64,000 nt of DNA from positions 1,426,001 through 1,490,000 of the forward strand of contig JADJQQ010000001.1 of NCBI GenBank assembly GCA_016712625.1. The letters run 5' to 3'. Of the stretch, positions 17,667 to 25,946 are shown in pieces. The notes under the pieces were generated by a model. The model did not search any database, was not told the DNA's origin, and was given only the letters and a program-made list of their open reading frames with translations. The translations under genes were made by a program, and so were the position numbers. The first letter of the stretch is position 1. Every line of letters begins with the position of its first letter. The stretch comes from Candidatus Competibacteraceae bacterium (GTDB lineage Bacteria > Pseudomonadota > Gammaproteobacteria > Competibacterales > Competibacteraceae).

Positions 17667-18305
17667 ATGAGTCCCGATCTGAATCGCCGTCGTCTCGTGC
17701 TGGCTGGCGGTGCTTGGCTCCTGGTGGGCCGCGCGGCGGCCGCGATGCGGCTAGAGCCCACCCCGGCGCAGACCGCCGGCCCTTTTTATCCCAGCGAGCC
17801 GCCGCTGGAGGATGACAACGACCTGACCCATGTGCGCGGCGCGAGCGGCGTGGCGCAGGGACGCATCACCGATCTCGGCGGGCGCTTGCTTGATCGCAAC
17901 GGGCAGCCGATCCAAGCCGCGCGCATTGAGATCTGGCAATGCGATGCGACGGGCCGCTACCACCATCTGGAAGATCGTGGCGGCAGAATTGACCCAAATT
18001 TTCAGGGTTTTGGTCGGACTGTGACTGATCCGGCGGGTCGCTATCGGTTTCGGACCATTCGGCCAGTCCCTTATCCGGGCCGCACTCCCCATATTCATTT
18101 CGCGGTGTTCTCGGAAGGGCAACGGCCTTTTACCACTCAGCTTTACATCCGCGACGAACCCCGCAACACCGGCGATTTTGTGTTTGAGAGCGTTCCGGCG
18201 GAGCAACGCGCGCTGGTGCTGGCGGATTTTTTTTCCGCCCAACGGGATAGCGCTGAATTGGCCGCTCGTTTCGATCTGATTTTGGATGTGACGCCCCGCG
18301 GTTGA
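17667..18305 (+). CDS. Intradiol ring-cleavage dioxygenase, exported (Tat signal)
   Basis: The 212-residue protein begins with a twin-arginine-type signal (NRRRLVLAGG, cleavage near AAA at 24-26), then the intradiol dioxygenase domain: TPAQTAGPFYP, IEIWQCDATGRYHH with one Tyr ligand, and YPGRTPHIHF with the Tyr, His and His that complete the non-heme Fe(III) site. This family cleaves catechols between the hydroxyls. An exported form without an aromatic-degradation cluster is common in proteobacteria and its substrate is uncertain. GGAGGAG before the ATG supports the start. Confidence 0.85.
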   Translation: MSPDLNRRRLVLAGGAWLLVGRAAAAMRLEPTPAQTAGPFYPSEPPLEDDNDLTHVRGASGVAQGRITDLGGRLLDRNGQPIQAARIEIWQCDATGRYHHLEDRGGRIDPNFQGFGRTVTDPAGRYRFRTIRPVPYPGRTPHIHFAVFSEGQRPFTTQLYIRDEPRNTGDFVFESVPAEQRALVLADFFSAQRDSAELAARFDLILDVTPRG

Positions 18306-18412
18306 AATGAGGTTGTTGGCCAGGATCGCTGAAGCAGAAAAACGAAGGTAAGTCGCATAGCCTCAATATCGGCTAACTAATCGCCGGGTTAATAAATAAT
18401 TTTTCTCGCCAA

Positions 18413-18435
18413 CCCTCTCCCCCGCCAAGAGAGGG
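18413..18435. repeat. Short palindrome CCCTCTC/GAGAGGG, copy 1
   Basis: CCCTCTC at 18413-18419 and GAGAGGG at 18429-18435 form a perfect 7-bp stem. The same pair of arms recurs at 61338-61358 before hisI. It lies in the 269-base spacer between the dioxygenase and the lipoprotein-pilin gene, where it may act as a terminator or a dispersed short palindrome. Confidence 0.5.
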
Positions 18436-18574
18436 GAGTTTCCGTATACGCTCTAATCAGGTGTTTGTCGGCTCTAACCCGCGTGGCTATCACGCGAGCT
18501 TACTCTTTCAGCTTTGCCGTAATGATTTCAGAGAGCGGGACTCTTTCTCTGATCAATTTCTTCCGAGGGGACTT

Positions 18575-20821
18575 ATGAAAAAAAATCGTTATGCTTTAGC
18601 AGCCCTCATTGGGTGCCTTGTTTTGTTGGGGGCTTGTAGTAAAAACGAACAGGCCAGCAGCCCTTCCGCCCCACCGGCCGTCGCCGCGTCATCCGCTAGC
18701 GCACTCCCCGCGATTCCACCGCGCGCCGCGCAGCCGATCGTCCAGCCAGCGTGGCTGCGCGAACGCTTGCCGGAACATACCGTGGCTTATCTGCGTATTC
18801 CCTCGGCCTGGGGGTTGCTGTCAGCACCGAACGGGCGGCCGCTCGATCCCGCTTTGGCCAGCGAACCGCATGCACGCATTCTCGCCACCCTCCGGGAAGC
18901 CGTGGCTAAGGATCAAACCATCGCCCAAAGCGGCGTTGGGCCAGCATTGAATTTATTGCTGGGCGCGCTGGATTCGCCGGTGGAAATCATTGGCATCGAC
19001 GGCAGCGATCGCCTTGGCCCGACCACGGTTTCGCTATTAACCGCCCAACTCGCTATCGGCGGCGTCCAAGAGCTGAACGCGCGTTTTGCCGCCTTGGCGC
19101 AGCAGGGTACGCCGTTGCTTAAAGCGCCGCTGGACGCGGAAGGTAAGGGTGAACTGGCCACGGGCGGCTTCATGCGTTTTGACGCCGCCAGCCGGCGTCT
19201 GTTTGCCTTGATCGGCTTAACGGCTGCTCCCGCCACGCTGGAGCAGACGCTCGAACAATTGAAGCAGACCCGCTCGCATCGTTTGCAGGAAATAGAACGG
19301 CAAATCGACAACTCCGGTCAGGGTCTGTTCGGCTGGATGAATCTCAAAGGGTTGGCTGGCATTGCTTTGTCTCAGGTACAGGAAGGACCGGGCGCGGCCT
19401 TGCAGCGCGATTTGCTCAATAAGATCGAAACCCTTGCCTTCGGTTGGGGCACCGTGGATGGCCGGGGTCGATTGCAGGTACGGGTCGAAGCGCCCCAAGC
19501 CAAGTTGCTTGGCTATCTCGCCGCGCGCCAATACCGCACCGACATTAAAACGGCTGGCAAGCCCCGTTGGACCTTCACGATGCTGCTGCCGGACAGCGAG
19601 CGGCTGACCGCTTTCGAGAACAATTTGCCCGCCGATTTTGGCGCGGAAATTGCCGAGAAGTATCGCGAGGCGCTCGCGACCCTCCAGCAACAGTACGGTA
19701 TTGTGCCAGCCAACCTATTGAAATTGCTCGGCCCCGAATTGATCAGCTTTGAGGATGGCAGCGGCAGCTTCAGTGCCCTGCGAGTCAACGACTTGCCGGC
19801 TTTCCACCAGCAACTCGACGACTTGGCCAAGCGCTTCAACTGGCGTCTTGAAACACTCAAGGTTGCCAAGGCCGAGGTGCGACATCTGGTGATTCCCGGT
19901 ATGAAAACGAACCAGAATCAAGCGGCGGTCGAGGCAGCCAGCCCCGATGGCGCGGCTTTGCTGGCGCTGCTCGAACGGCTGAACACCCATCTGTACTGGG
20001 TCGAGGAGGGACCGTGGCTGGTGTTTGCCGAGGTTCCGCAACCACTGGTGGACCGTGCGGCTTCCACCTTGGATACCGATCTCGGCGGGTGGCTGAAGCA
20101 ATCACAAGGCTATGTGCCGGAGAGCGCTTTGTTGGGCATTTCCAGCGTCACCCGCAACGCGCAGCGCGAGGTTTATTACGGCTATTTGGGCGGCTTGCAG
20201 CTGTTGGGCGATCTGTTCGGCGTTTCGGTGTCGCTGGCGGATATGCCCACGGCCGGTACGCTCAAGTTGCCCATCGAAGGCGCCATCGGCTTAGCGGTCG
20301 ACGCCACGCCGGATCGGCTGGGCTTCAGCATCAATTATGAGCAATCGCCGGTCGAGATGTTGCTGGCCGCTGATGGCAACGCCATGACCGGCGTCATGGT
20401 GGCGGGCATCTTGGCCGCCATCGCGATCCCCGCTTACGAGGATTTTACGGTGCGGTCACAAGTGGCTAGCGTGCTCGCTGAAACCGATTCGCTCAAAGCG
20501 GCTGTGGCGACGTATTACGCCACAAAGAAACAGTTGCCCAAATCCGATAGCGACTTGGAACTTCGATTTGAAGGGGGTTCGGCCAAGTATTTGGAAGGGT
20601 ACGGCATCGATGGCGGCGTGATCGTGCTGGCCTTCGGCGATCAGGCGGATGCCGCCATTAAGGAGCATACCTTATTGCTGACGCCATATCTCGACGCCAA
20701 TGGTCGGCTGACATGGGTATGCGGCTACGCCGGCCCGCCAGCGGGAGCCAAGCCCTTGGTCGGCGCGGTGGAATATGCCAATGATATTCCCCCCAAATAT
20801 TTGCCAGCCGGCTGCCGTTGA
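18575..20821 (+). CDS. Lipoprotein with DUF3352-like body fused to a type IV pilin-like C-terminal domain
   Basis: From the ATG at 18575 (GAGGGG before it) the protein has 748 residues. The N-terminus is a lipoprotein signal with lipobox LLGAC. Residues about 60-600 form a long soluble region with repeated AYLRIPSAWGLL, GWMNLKGLAG and LLGISSVTRN-type segments, reminiscent of DUF3352 proteins. At residues 606-625 comes GVMVAGILAAIAIPAY, then EDFTVRSQVA, which is the N-terminal helix of a type IV pilin, followed by a pilin-like globular part ending near CGYAGPPAG...PAGCR with two Cys. The pilin prepilin cleavage site and the conserved Glu5 are absent (Asn at that place). The role is unknown. 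I infer an outer-membrane or periplasmic protein. Confidence 0.65.
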   Translation: MKKNRYALAALIGCLVLLGACSKNEQASSPSAPPAVAASSASALPAIPPRAAQPIVQPAWLRERLPEHTVAYLRIPSAWGLLSAPNGRPLDPALASEPHARILATLREAVAKDQTIAQSGVGPALNLLLGALDSPVEIIGIDGSDRLGPTTVSLLTAQLAIGGVQELNARFAALAQQGTPLLKAPLDAEGKGELATGGFMRFDAASRRLFALIGLTAAPATLEQTLEQLKQTRSHRLQEIERQIDNSGQGLFGWMNLKGLAGIALSQVQEGPGAALQRDLLNKIETLAFGWGTVDGRGRLQVRVEAPQAKLLGYLAARQYRTDIKTAGKPRWTFTMLLPDSERLTAFENNLPADFGAEIAEKYREALATLQQQYGIVPANLLKLLGPELISFEDGSGSFSALRVNDLPAFHQQLDDLAKRFNWRLETLKVAKAEVRHLVIPGMKTNQNQAAVEAASPDGAALLALLERLNTHLYWVEEGPWLVFAEVPQPLVDRAASTLDTDLGGWLKQSQGYVPESALLGISSVTRNAQREVYYGYLGGLQLLGDLFGVSVSLADMPTAGTLKLPIEGAIGLAVDATPDRLGFSINYEQSPVEMLLAADGNAMTGVMVAGILAAIAIPAYEDFTVRSQVASVLAETDSLKAAVATYYATKKQLPKSDSDLELRFEGGSAKYLEGYGIDGGVIVLAFGDQADAAIKEHTLLLTPYLDANGRLTWVCGYAGPPAGAKPLVGAVEYANDIPPKYLPAGCR

Positions 20822-20828
20822 GCGGTGG

Positions 20829-20858
20829 CTCCCCCTTGGCGAAGCGATCAAGGGGGAG
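20829..20858. terminator. Inverted repeat between convergent genes
   Basis: CTCCCCCTTG (20829-20838) and CAAGGGGGAG (20849-20858) form a perfect 10-bp stem with a 10-base loop. It lies in the 61-base gap between the convergent lipoprotein-pilin and glgB genes, and could end transcription from both sides, though no T run follows on either strand. Confidence 0.55.
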
Positions 20859-20882
20859 TGAAAGCCCCGCGACCAGTGGAGT

Positions 20883-23800
20883 TCAGGAAGCGGACTGATC
20901 CAGCTGGAGCGGCTCCGGCTTCAACGCCACCGCGCTGAACGGTGGTAGATCCAGTACGATGGAGAAGCCAAAACCGTGGGTGGCGTAGTCCTGATAGCCC
21001 ACTTGCTGGCCGGGCAGGGTGTTGCCGCCGCCGCCGTATTCGCGTGCGTCGCTGTGCAGCAGCTCCCGATAGAGCGCGGGATAGGGTACCCCGATGCGGT
21101 AGTTTTGGTGTGAATAATGGGAGAAGTTCAGCACTAACAGCACCGCCTCGCGCGGGTCGCGCGCCTTGCGCACAAAGCCCAGCACGCCAGTTTGAGCGGC
21201 GTTGGCGTCGAGCCATTCAAAGCCCGCCGCTTGAAAATCGACCTGATACCAGGCCCGTTCCCGCCCGTACAGTTTGTTGAGGGCGCTGACGAAGCGTTGC
21301 AAGCCCTGGTGTTGGGGGTCGCGCGCGGTTTCCCATTCCAGTTCGCCGTCGTCGTTCCATTCGCTTGGCTGGCCGAATTCCCCGCCCATAAACAGCAGTT
21401 TTTTGCCCGGATGGCCATACATGAAAGCGTACAGCAGCCGTAAGTTGGCCAGCTGCTGTTCCACTTCGCCCGGCATCTTGCCCAGCAGCGATTTTTTCAG
21501 ATGCACCACCTCGTCGTGCGATAACGACAAGATGAAATTCTCATTGAAGGCATAGGTGATGCCGAAATTGAGTTTGTGGTGGTGGTGGCGGCGATGTTCC
21601 GGTTGCTCTTTCATGTAAGCCAGCACATCGTGCATCCAGCCCATGTTCCATTTGTAGCCGAAACCCAGCCCACCCATGTCAGTGGGGCGCGATACCTTCG
21701 GCCAAGCGGTGGATTCCTCCGCGATCATCATGACACCGGGGAAATTGGCATGAACAACGGCGTTGGTGTGGCGTAAAAATTCGATGGCTTCCAGATTCTC
21801 GTTACCGCCGTACTTATTGGGAATCCAGTCCTTCTTCGAATAATCCAGATACAGCATTGAGGCAACGGCATCCACCCGCAACCCGTCAAAGTGGAAGATT
21901 TTCAGCCAATATAAGGCGTTGGCGATCAGGAAATTTTCGACCTCGTTGCGGCCGTAATTGAAGATCAACGTACCCCAGTCGGGGTGCTCGCCCTGGCGCG
22001 GATCGGCGTGCTCGAACAGGCAGGTGCCATCGAACCAGGCCATGGCGTGGGCATCTTTCGGAAAGTGGGCGGGCACCCAGTCCAGAAGCACCCCAATGCC
22101 GTTTTGATGGCAGCGGTCGATCAGCGCCATCAGTGCTTCGGGTCGGCCATAACGGGCGGTCGGCGCGTAAAAATTAGAAATCTGGTAGCCCCAAGAGGGA
22201 CCGTAAGGATGCTCGGCCAGCGGTAAAAACTCGATGTGGGTGAATCCCATTTCCAGGACGTAAGGGATTAGCTGGTCGGCCAGTTCCTCATAGGATAAAA
22301 ATTCGCCATCCGCCTTGCGCCGCCAGGAACCGGGATGGACTTCGTAGATCGCGATCGGTTGTTGCCAGGTGCTGCCTTGCGCCCGCCGTTGCATCCAAGC
22401 CTGATCGCCCCAGGCGTGCTTGCCAACTGGATCATAGACCACGCAAGCGGTGCTCGGTGGAATCTCGGTATGAAAACCGAACGGATCGGTTTTCAAGAAC
22501 ACCGAGCCGGTGCGGGGCAAAACCTCGAATTTGTACAGTTCGTTTTCGTCCAGGCCCGGTATGAACAGTTCCCAGATTCCAGAACCGGGCCGCAGCCGCA
22601 TCGGATGGCGGCGGCCATCCCAATGGTTGAAGGGGCCAACCACGCTGATCCGTTGCGCGTTCGGCGCCCAGACCGCGAAGTTGACGCCGGACAAGCCCCC
22701 TGCCTCGCAGCAATGCGCGCCCAATTTCTCGTAAATTTGGTAATGGTTGCCTTGAGCGAACAAATAGCAATCCTGATCGCCCAGAATCGAAAAAGTGGCG
22801 GCGTAGGGGTCGACGAAGGTGTGATTCCAACCGTATTCCGTGGCGTTCAGCCGGTAACGCAGTGCGTCTGGTTCGGCGGCGACAATGGTCTCAAACAAGC
22901 CGTCTTCAGGCACCCATTGCAGCGGGTAGAGCAAGCCTGGTTGATTTTGCGGTAGCAGGCAGGGGGTTTTCGCTTCCGGGAGCAGGGCGCGCACCACCGT
23001 GAGATTGGGTTCCGGCAGCGGATGCGGCCCCAACACGGCGTGCGGATCGGCGTGCCGACCCTCGGTGATGGCGTCGCTTTCCGCCGCGGTCAAGGTCGGT
23101 TGAATCAGATTTTCTCGGATCAGAAAGCGCAGATCGCTGGATAGGCTCGATCCCGCCAGACGGGCGGCATAGGTGCGGACATCAGTGCGCAGTGCATCGA
23201 TATGGTAGATCTGGCGCCAAAAGCGCGCGTTCGCCAGCAGGAAATTTCGCACCTCTGGCCGTTCGAGATTGAAGGCTAGGACGGTTGGTTGATCTGGCGC
23301 GTCGGCATCGTAAAGCCGCGAGCCATCGAACCAACCGAGCTCTTGCCCTTCGCGCGGGAGCAGCGGCGGAATCCAATCGAGAATCACCCCAATCGCGTGT
23401 TGATGGCAGGCATCAATGAAAGCCATCAGCTCTTCGGGTTGGCCGTAGCGCGGATCCGGCGTGTAGTAGCTGGCCACCGTATCGTCGGTTTTCCAAAATG
23501 CCAGCTCGACATGCGTGAATTTTCCCGCGCGCAGATGCGGCAAAACGATATCCTGTAGTTGCTTATAACTGGCAAGATAGTCCGGGCTGTCGGTCGCATC
23601 GGTGCCGAAGGCGACCCGGTGAACGGCGATCGGTAAAGTCCAGCCGATGGCGGCGGAGCCCGCCATCCATGAACCGTCTTTCCAGCGATGCTGGCCTGGC
23701 AGATTGCGCACCATCGCCGCGTTCTTGGGATAAATCTCGGTGTCAAAAGCCATCGGATCGGGCTTGAGAAACACGGCTCCTTCGGCGCTGCGGATTTCAT

Positions 23801-24359
23801 ATTTGTAAAGCTCGCCGGGGCCGATGTCAGGGACGAACAGTTCCCACACGCCGGATTTGTGGCGTTCCAGCGGATGGCGGCGGCCATCCCACTGGTTGAA
23901 GGAGCCCACCACGCTGACCCGGCTGGCGGTTGGCGCCCAGAGCGTGAAATTGACGCCTGCAATCCCTTGTTTGGTTTTTGGGTGCGCGCCCAGTTTGGAG
24001 AACAGAGGATCGAGTTCGCCTTGCTGGAAGGCGTGGCCGTTGGCGGCGGTGAAGGAAGGTTTGTGGATTGCGTAAGGATCATGGAAGGTATAAGTCGGAC
24101 CATTAGCCTCGACCACTCGGATTTGATAGTCCAGCTCGGCTATTTTTGGAATGCGAACCGCGAACAAACCCTCCAGGCTCAGGCGTTGCATTTCGTATTT
24201 GCCGCCGCCGGTTTCGGGTACTACGTAGGCGCGTTCGGCCTGCGGCAATAAAGCGCGAATCGTGAGAACTCGTTCCCGCTCGGCATAGTGGGGGCCTAGA
24301 ACGGCGTAAGGCGCGTCGTGACGCAGTTCGATGATTTTCTGAATGTGTTCTTCCAGCAT
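20883..24359 (-). CDS. glgB: 1,4-alpha-glucan branching enzyme with duplicated N-terminal half
   Basis: The 1158-residue protein is about 430 residues longer than ordinary GlgB. Residues 1-425 are an incomplete branching enzyme: N-domain (HDAPYAVLGPH), CBM48 (SFNQWDGRRHP), and the front of a GH13 barrel that stops after IDALRTD (Asp393). Residues about 426-1158 are a complete second copy: HADPHAVLGPH, PFNHWDGRRHP, nucleophile Asp830 in GLRVDAV, acid/base Glu881 in IAEEST, and LSHDEVVH. The two halves align throughout. The first lacks the acid/base and the third carboxylate, so it should be inactive and may bind glycogen. No frameshift is seen. The gene is divergent from none of the glg set; no glgA, glgC or glgP is in the window. 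Confidence 0.9.
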   Translation of the reverse strand: MLEEHIQKIIELRHDAPYAVLGPHYAERERVLTIRALLPQAERAYVVPETGGGKYEMQRLSLEGLFAVRIPKIAELDYQIRVVEANGPTYTFHDPYAIHKPSFTAANGHAFQQGELDPLFSKLGAHPKTKQGIAGVNFTLWAPTASRVSVVGSFNQWDGRRHPLERHKSGVWELFVPDIGPGELYKYEIRSAEGAVFLKPDPMAFDTEIYPKNAAMVRNLPGQHRWKDGSWMAGSAAIGWTLPIAVHRVAFGTDATDSPDYLASYKQLQDIVLPHLRAGKFTHVELAFWKTDDTVASYYTPDPRYGQPEELMAFIDACHQHAIGVILDWIPPLLPREGQELGWFDGSRLYDADAPDQPTVLAFNLERPEVRNFLLANARFWRQIYHIDALRTDVRTYAARLAGSSLSSDLRFLIRENLIQPTLTAAESDAITEGRHADPHAVLGPHPLPEPNLTVVRALLPEAKTPCLLPQNQPGLLYPLQWVPEDGLFETIVAAEPDALRYRLNATEYGWNHTFVDPYAATFSILGDQDCYLFAQGNHYQIYEKLGAHCCEAGGLSGVNFAVWAPNAQRISVVGPFNHWDGRRHPMRLRPGSGIWELFIPGLDENELYKFEVLPRTGSVFLKTDPFGFHTEIPPSTACVVYDPVGKHAWGDQAWMQRRAQGSTWQQPIAIYEVHPGSWRRKADGEFLSYEELADQLIPYVLEMGFTHIEFLPLAEHPYGPSWGYQISNFYAPTARYGRPEALMALIDRCHQNGIGVLLDWVPAHFPKDAHAMAWFDGTCLFEHADPRQGEHPDWGTLIFNYGRNEVENFLIANALYWLKIFHFDGLRVDAVASMLYLDYSKKDWIPNKYGGNENLEAIEFLRHTNAVVHANFPGVMMIAEESTAWPKVSRPTDMGGLGFGYKWNMGWMHDVLAYMKEQPEHRRHHHHKLNFGITYAFNENFILSLSHDEVVHLKKSLLGKMPGEVEQQLANLRLLYAFMYGHPGKKLLFMGGEFGQPSEWNDDGELEWETARDPQHQGLQRFVSALNKLYGRERAWYQVDFQAAGFEWLDANAAQTGVLGFVRKARDPREAVLLVLNFSHYSHQNYRIGVPYPALYRELLHSDAREYGGGGNTLPGQQVGYQDYATHGFGFSIVLDLPPFSAVALKPEPLQLDQSAS

Positions 24360-24479
24360 CGTCCTTACCTTCTTTAGCGTTATGCCGCTGGGTTGATTGG
24401 CTCGAAAAATGGTGGATTCATTTTAGATCAGCTCGCTATCGAACAGGCAGCGAAGACGGGGAAAATGGTGCTGCTCCGC

Positions 24480-24513
24480 AAAAAAAATAAGGCGATGCCG
24501 GTTGGGCATCGCC
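24480..24513 (-). terminator. Rho-independent terminator of the Spy-like gene
   Basis: On the minus strand, GGCGATGCC (from 24513-24505) pairs with GGCATCGCC (24499-24491) and is followed by a TTATTTTTTTT run (24490-24480). It stands 26 bases after the stop of the Spy/CpxP-like gene. It is the clearest terminator in the window. Confidence 0.88.
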
Positions 24514-24538
24514 TCTAATGGGTTTGGCGAGCGGAGGG

Positions 24539-25072
24539 TTATTGCGATTGAGCGGGCGAAACCGGTTGGCCTCCCTGACCCCGCATCATCCGGTGCATTG
24601 GCCGGCTGGCGAAGAAGTCATCCATCGCCTTCTTCTGGGTCGGATCGAGCGTGGCGTACAAATCGCCGGTCGCCTTGGCCATGGTCTTCATGCTGGCTAG
24701 ATGTTGCTCCATGCCTTGAACCCGCCCCTCAAAAAAAGCGGGGGCAGTGGTTTCCTTGCGATCGCGCATGGCCTGCCGCATTTGGGCCTTGTCGGCATGA
24801 TGCGCGTCTTGAGCGGCAAGAAACGCTTTCCATGGCTCCTGTTGCGCGGGATTGAGATTGAGCCGTCCCGCCAGCAACTCCATCTGTTCGGCATGAAACT
24901 GTTGTTTCATGGCCATTCGCTGCTCTGGATTGCCGCCCATGCGGCCATGTCCTTTGCCGTGGCCGCCCATCGCGCAATCGCCCATGCCGCCAGGGCCAGC
25001 AAAGGCCACAGCGGCCAAGCCCAGGCTGGCTATCGCGGTAACGGCTAACACTTTTTGATGTAGCGACTTCAT
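24539..25072 (-). CDS. Spy/CpxP-like periplasmic LTxxQ-type protein
   Basis: The 177-residue protein has a signal peptide (cleavage near AFA at 23-25), a Gly/His/Met-rich linker (MGDCAMGGHGKGHGRMGG) and two helical repeats of the Spy/CpxP type, LNLNPAQQEPWKAF and LDPTQKKAMDDFF. Such proteins are periplasmic chaperones or stress adaptors, and metal binding by the His/Met part is plausible. The gene is divergent from a response regulator and sensor kinase, the usual neighbourhood for an adaptor that tunes its own two-component system. A strong terminator follows it. Confidence 0.82.
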   Translation of the reverse strand: MKSLHQKVLAVTAIASLGLAAVAFAGPGGMGDCAMGGHGKGHGRMGGNPEQRMAMKQQFHAEQMELLAGRLNLNPAQQEPWKAFLAAQDAHHADKAQMRQAMRDRKETTAPAFFEGRVQGMEQHLASMKTMAKATGDLYATLDPTQKKAMDDFFASRPMHRMMRGQGGQPVSPAQSQ

Positions 25073-25235
25073 CTTCGACTCCTACTAGGTTTGATTACGT
25101 TGGCGACTATTAGACCTTAGCCATGTAACTCGAATTTTTCGAGATCGGGATTTTTGTAACGATTTGTGTCAGCGCAACCCAGCGCTTAATGAATGCGCCT
25201 ACAATCGCAGCCGTTTCACTGCGATATTCAAGAGT

Positions 25236-25946
25236 ATGAACGACCATCTTCTGATCGTGGACGATGATGCGGGTTTGCGTGAGTTGTTGGCCGATTATCT
25301 GGGGCGCAACGGCTTTCGGGTGAGCGGCGCGGCCGACGGACGCGGGCTGTGGGCGGCGCTGGAACAAGGACCGATCGATCTGGTGATTCTTGATCTAATG
25401 TTGCCCGGCGATGATGGGCTGGTGCTGTGTCGCAACCTGCGCGCCCGCTCGCCCATCCCCATTATCATGCTGACCGCGCGCGGCGATGATACTGACCGGA
25501 TCGTTGGCCTGGAAATGGGCGCCGACGACTATCTACCCAAACCGTTCAACCCCCGTGAATTGCTGGCGCGGATCAAGAGCATCTTGCGTCGCGCCAAGAA
25601 TGCGCCCACTGAAGCGGGTGAAGCCCGCCGCTTCCACTTCGCTGGCTGGACGCTGGACGCCGATTCCCGCCAATTGATTGCGCCGGATGGGGTGCTGGTG
25701 CCGCTGGGCGCGAGCGAATATCGGATATTGCGGGTATTCCTCGACCATCCGCAGCGGATCCTAAATCGCGATCAGCTGCTCGATTTAACCCAAGGCCGTG
25801 AAGCAATGCCCTTTGACCGCAGCATTGATGTCCAAGTCAGTCGGCTGCGACGACGTTTGCGCGATGATCCCCGCGAAGCCGCCATCATCAAGACGGTTCG
25901 CAATGAAGGTTATCTGTTAACGACTCATGTCAATCGAGAATTCTGA
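25236..25946 (+). CDS. OmpR-family response regulator
   Basis: The 236-residue protein has a receiver domain (acidic pocket VDDD at 8-11, phospho-acceptor Asp53 in LVILDLML, Lys102 in LPKPF) and a C-terminal winged helix (about 130-236) with the typical DVQVSRLRRRLRDD recognition region. It is closest in style to CpxR/RstA/OmpR. The ATG at 25236 is chosen because it opens the receiver domain directly; the frame is open further upstream without domain match. The kinase gene starts on the last base of its stop (TGATG). Confidence 0.93.
   Translation: MNDHLLIVDDDAGLRELLADYLGRNGFRVSGAADGRGLWAALEQGPIDLVILDLMLPGDDGLVLCRNLRARSPIPIIMLTARGDDTDRIVGLEMGADDYLPKPFNPRELLARIKSILRRAKNAPTEAGEARRFHFAGWTLDADSRQLIAPDGVLVPLGASEYRILRVFLDHPQRILNRDQLLDLTQGREAMPFDRSIDVQVSRLRRRLRDDPREAAIIKTVRNEGYLLTTHVNREF

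Noticed and set aside
22335..22955. Plus-strand 206-codon frame opposite glgB
   Set aside because: Antisense shadow of a gene with intact GH13 and CBM48 motifs, with no own ribosome site.
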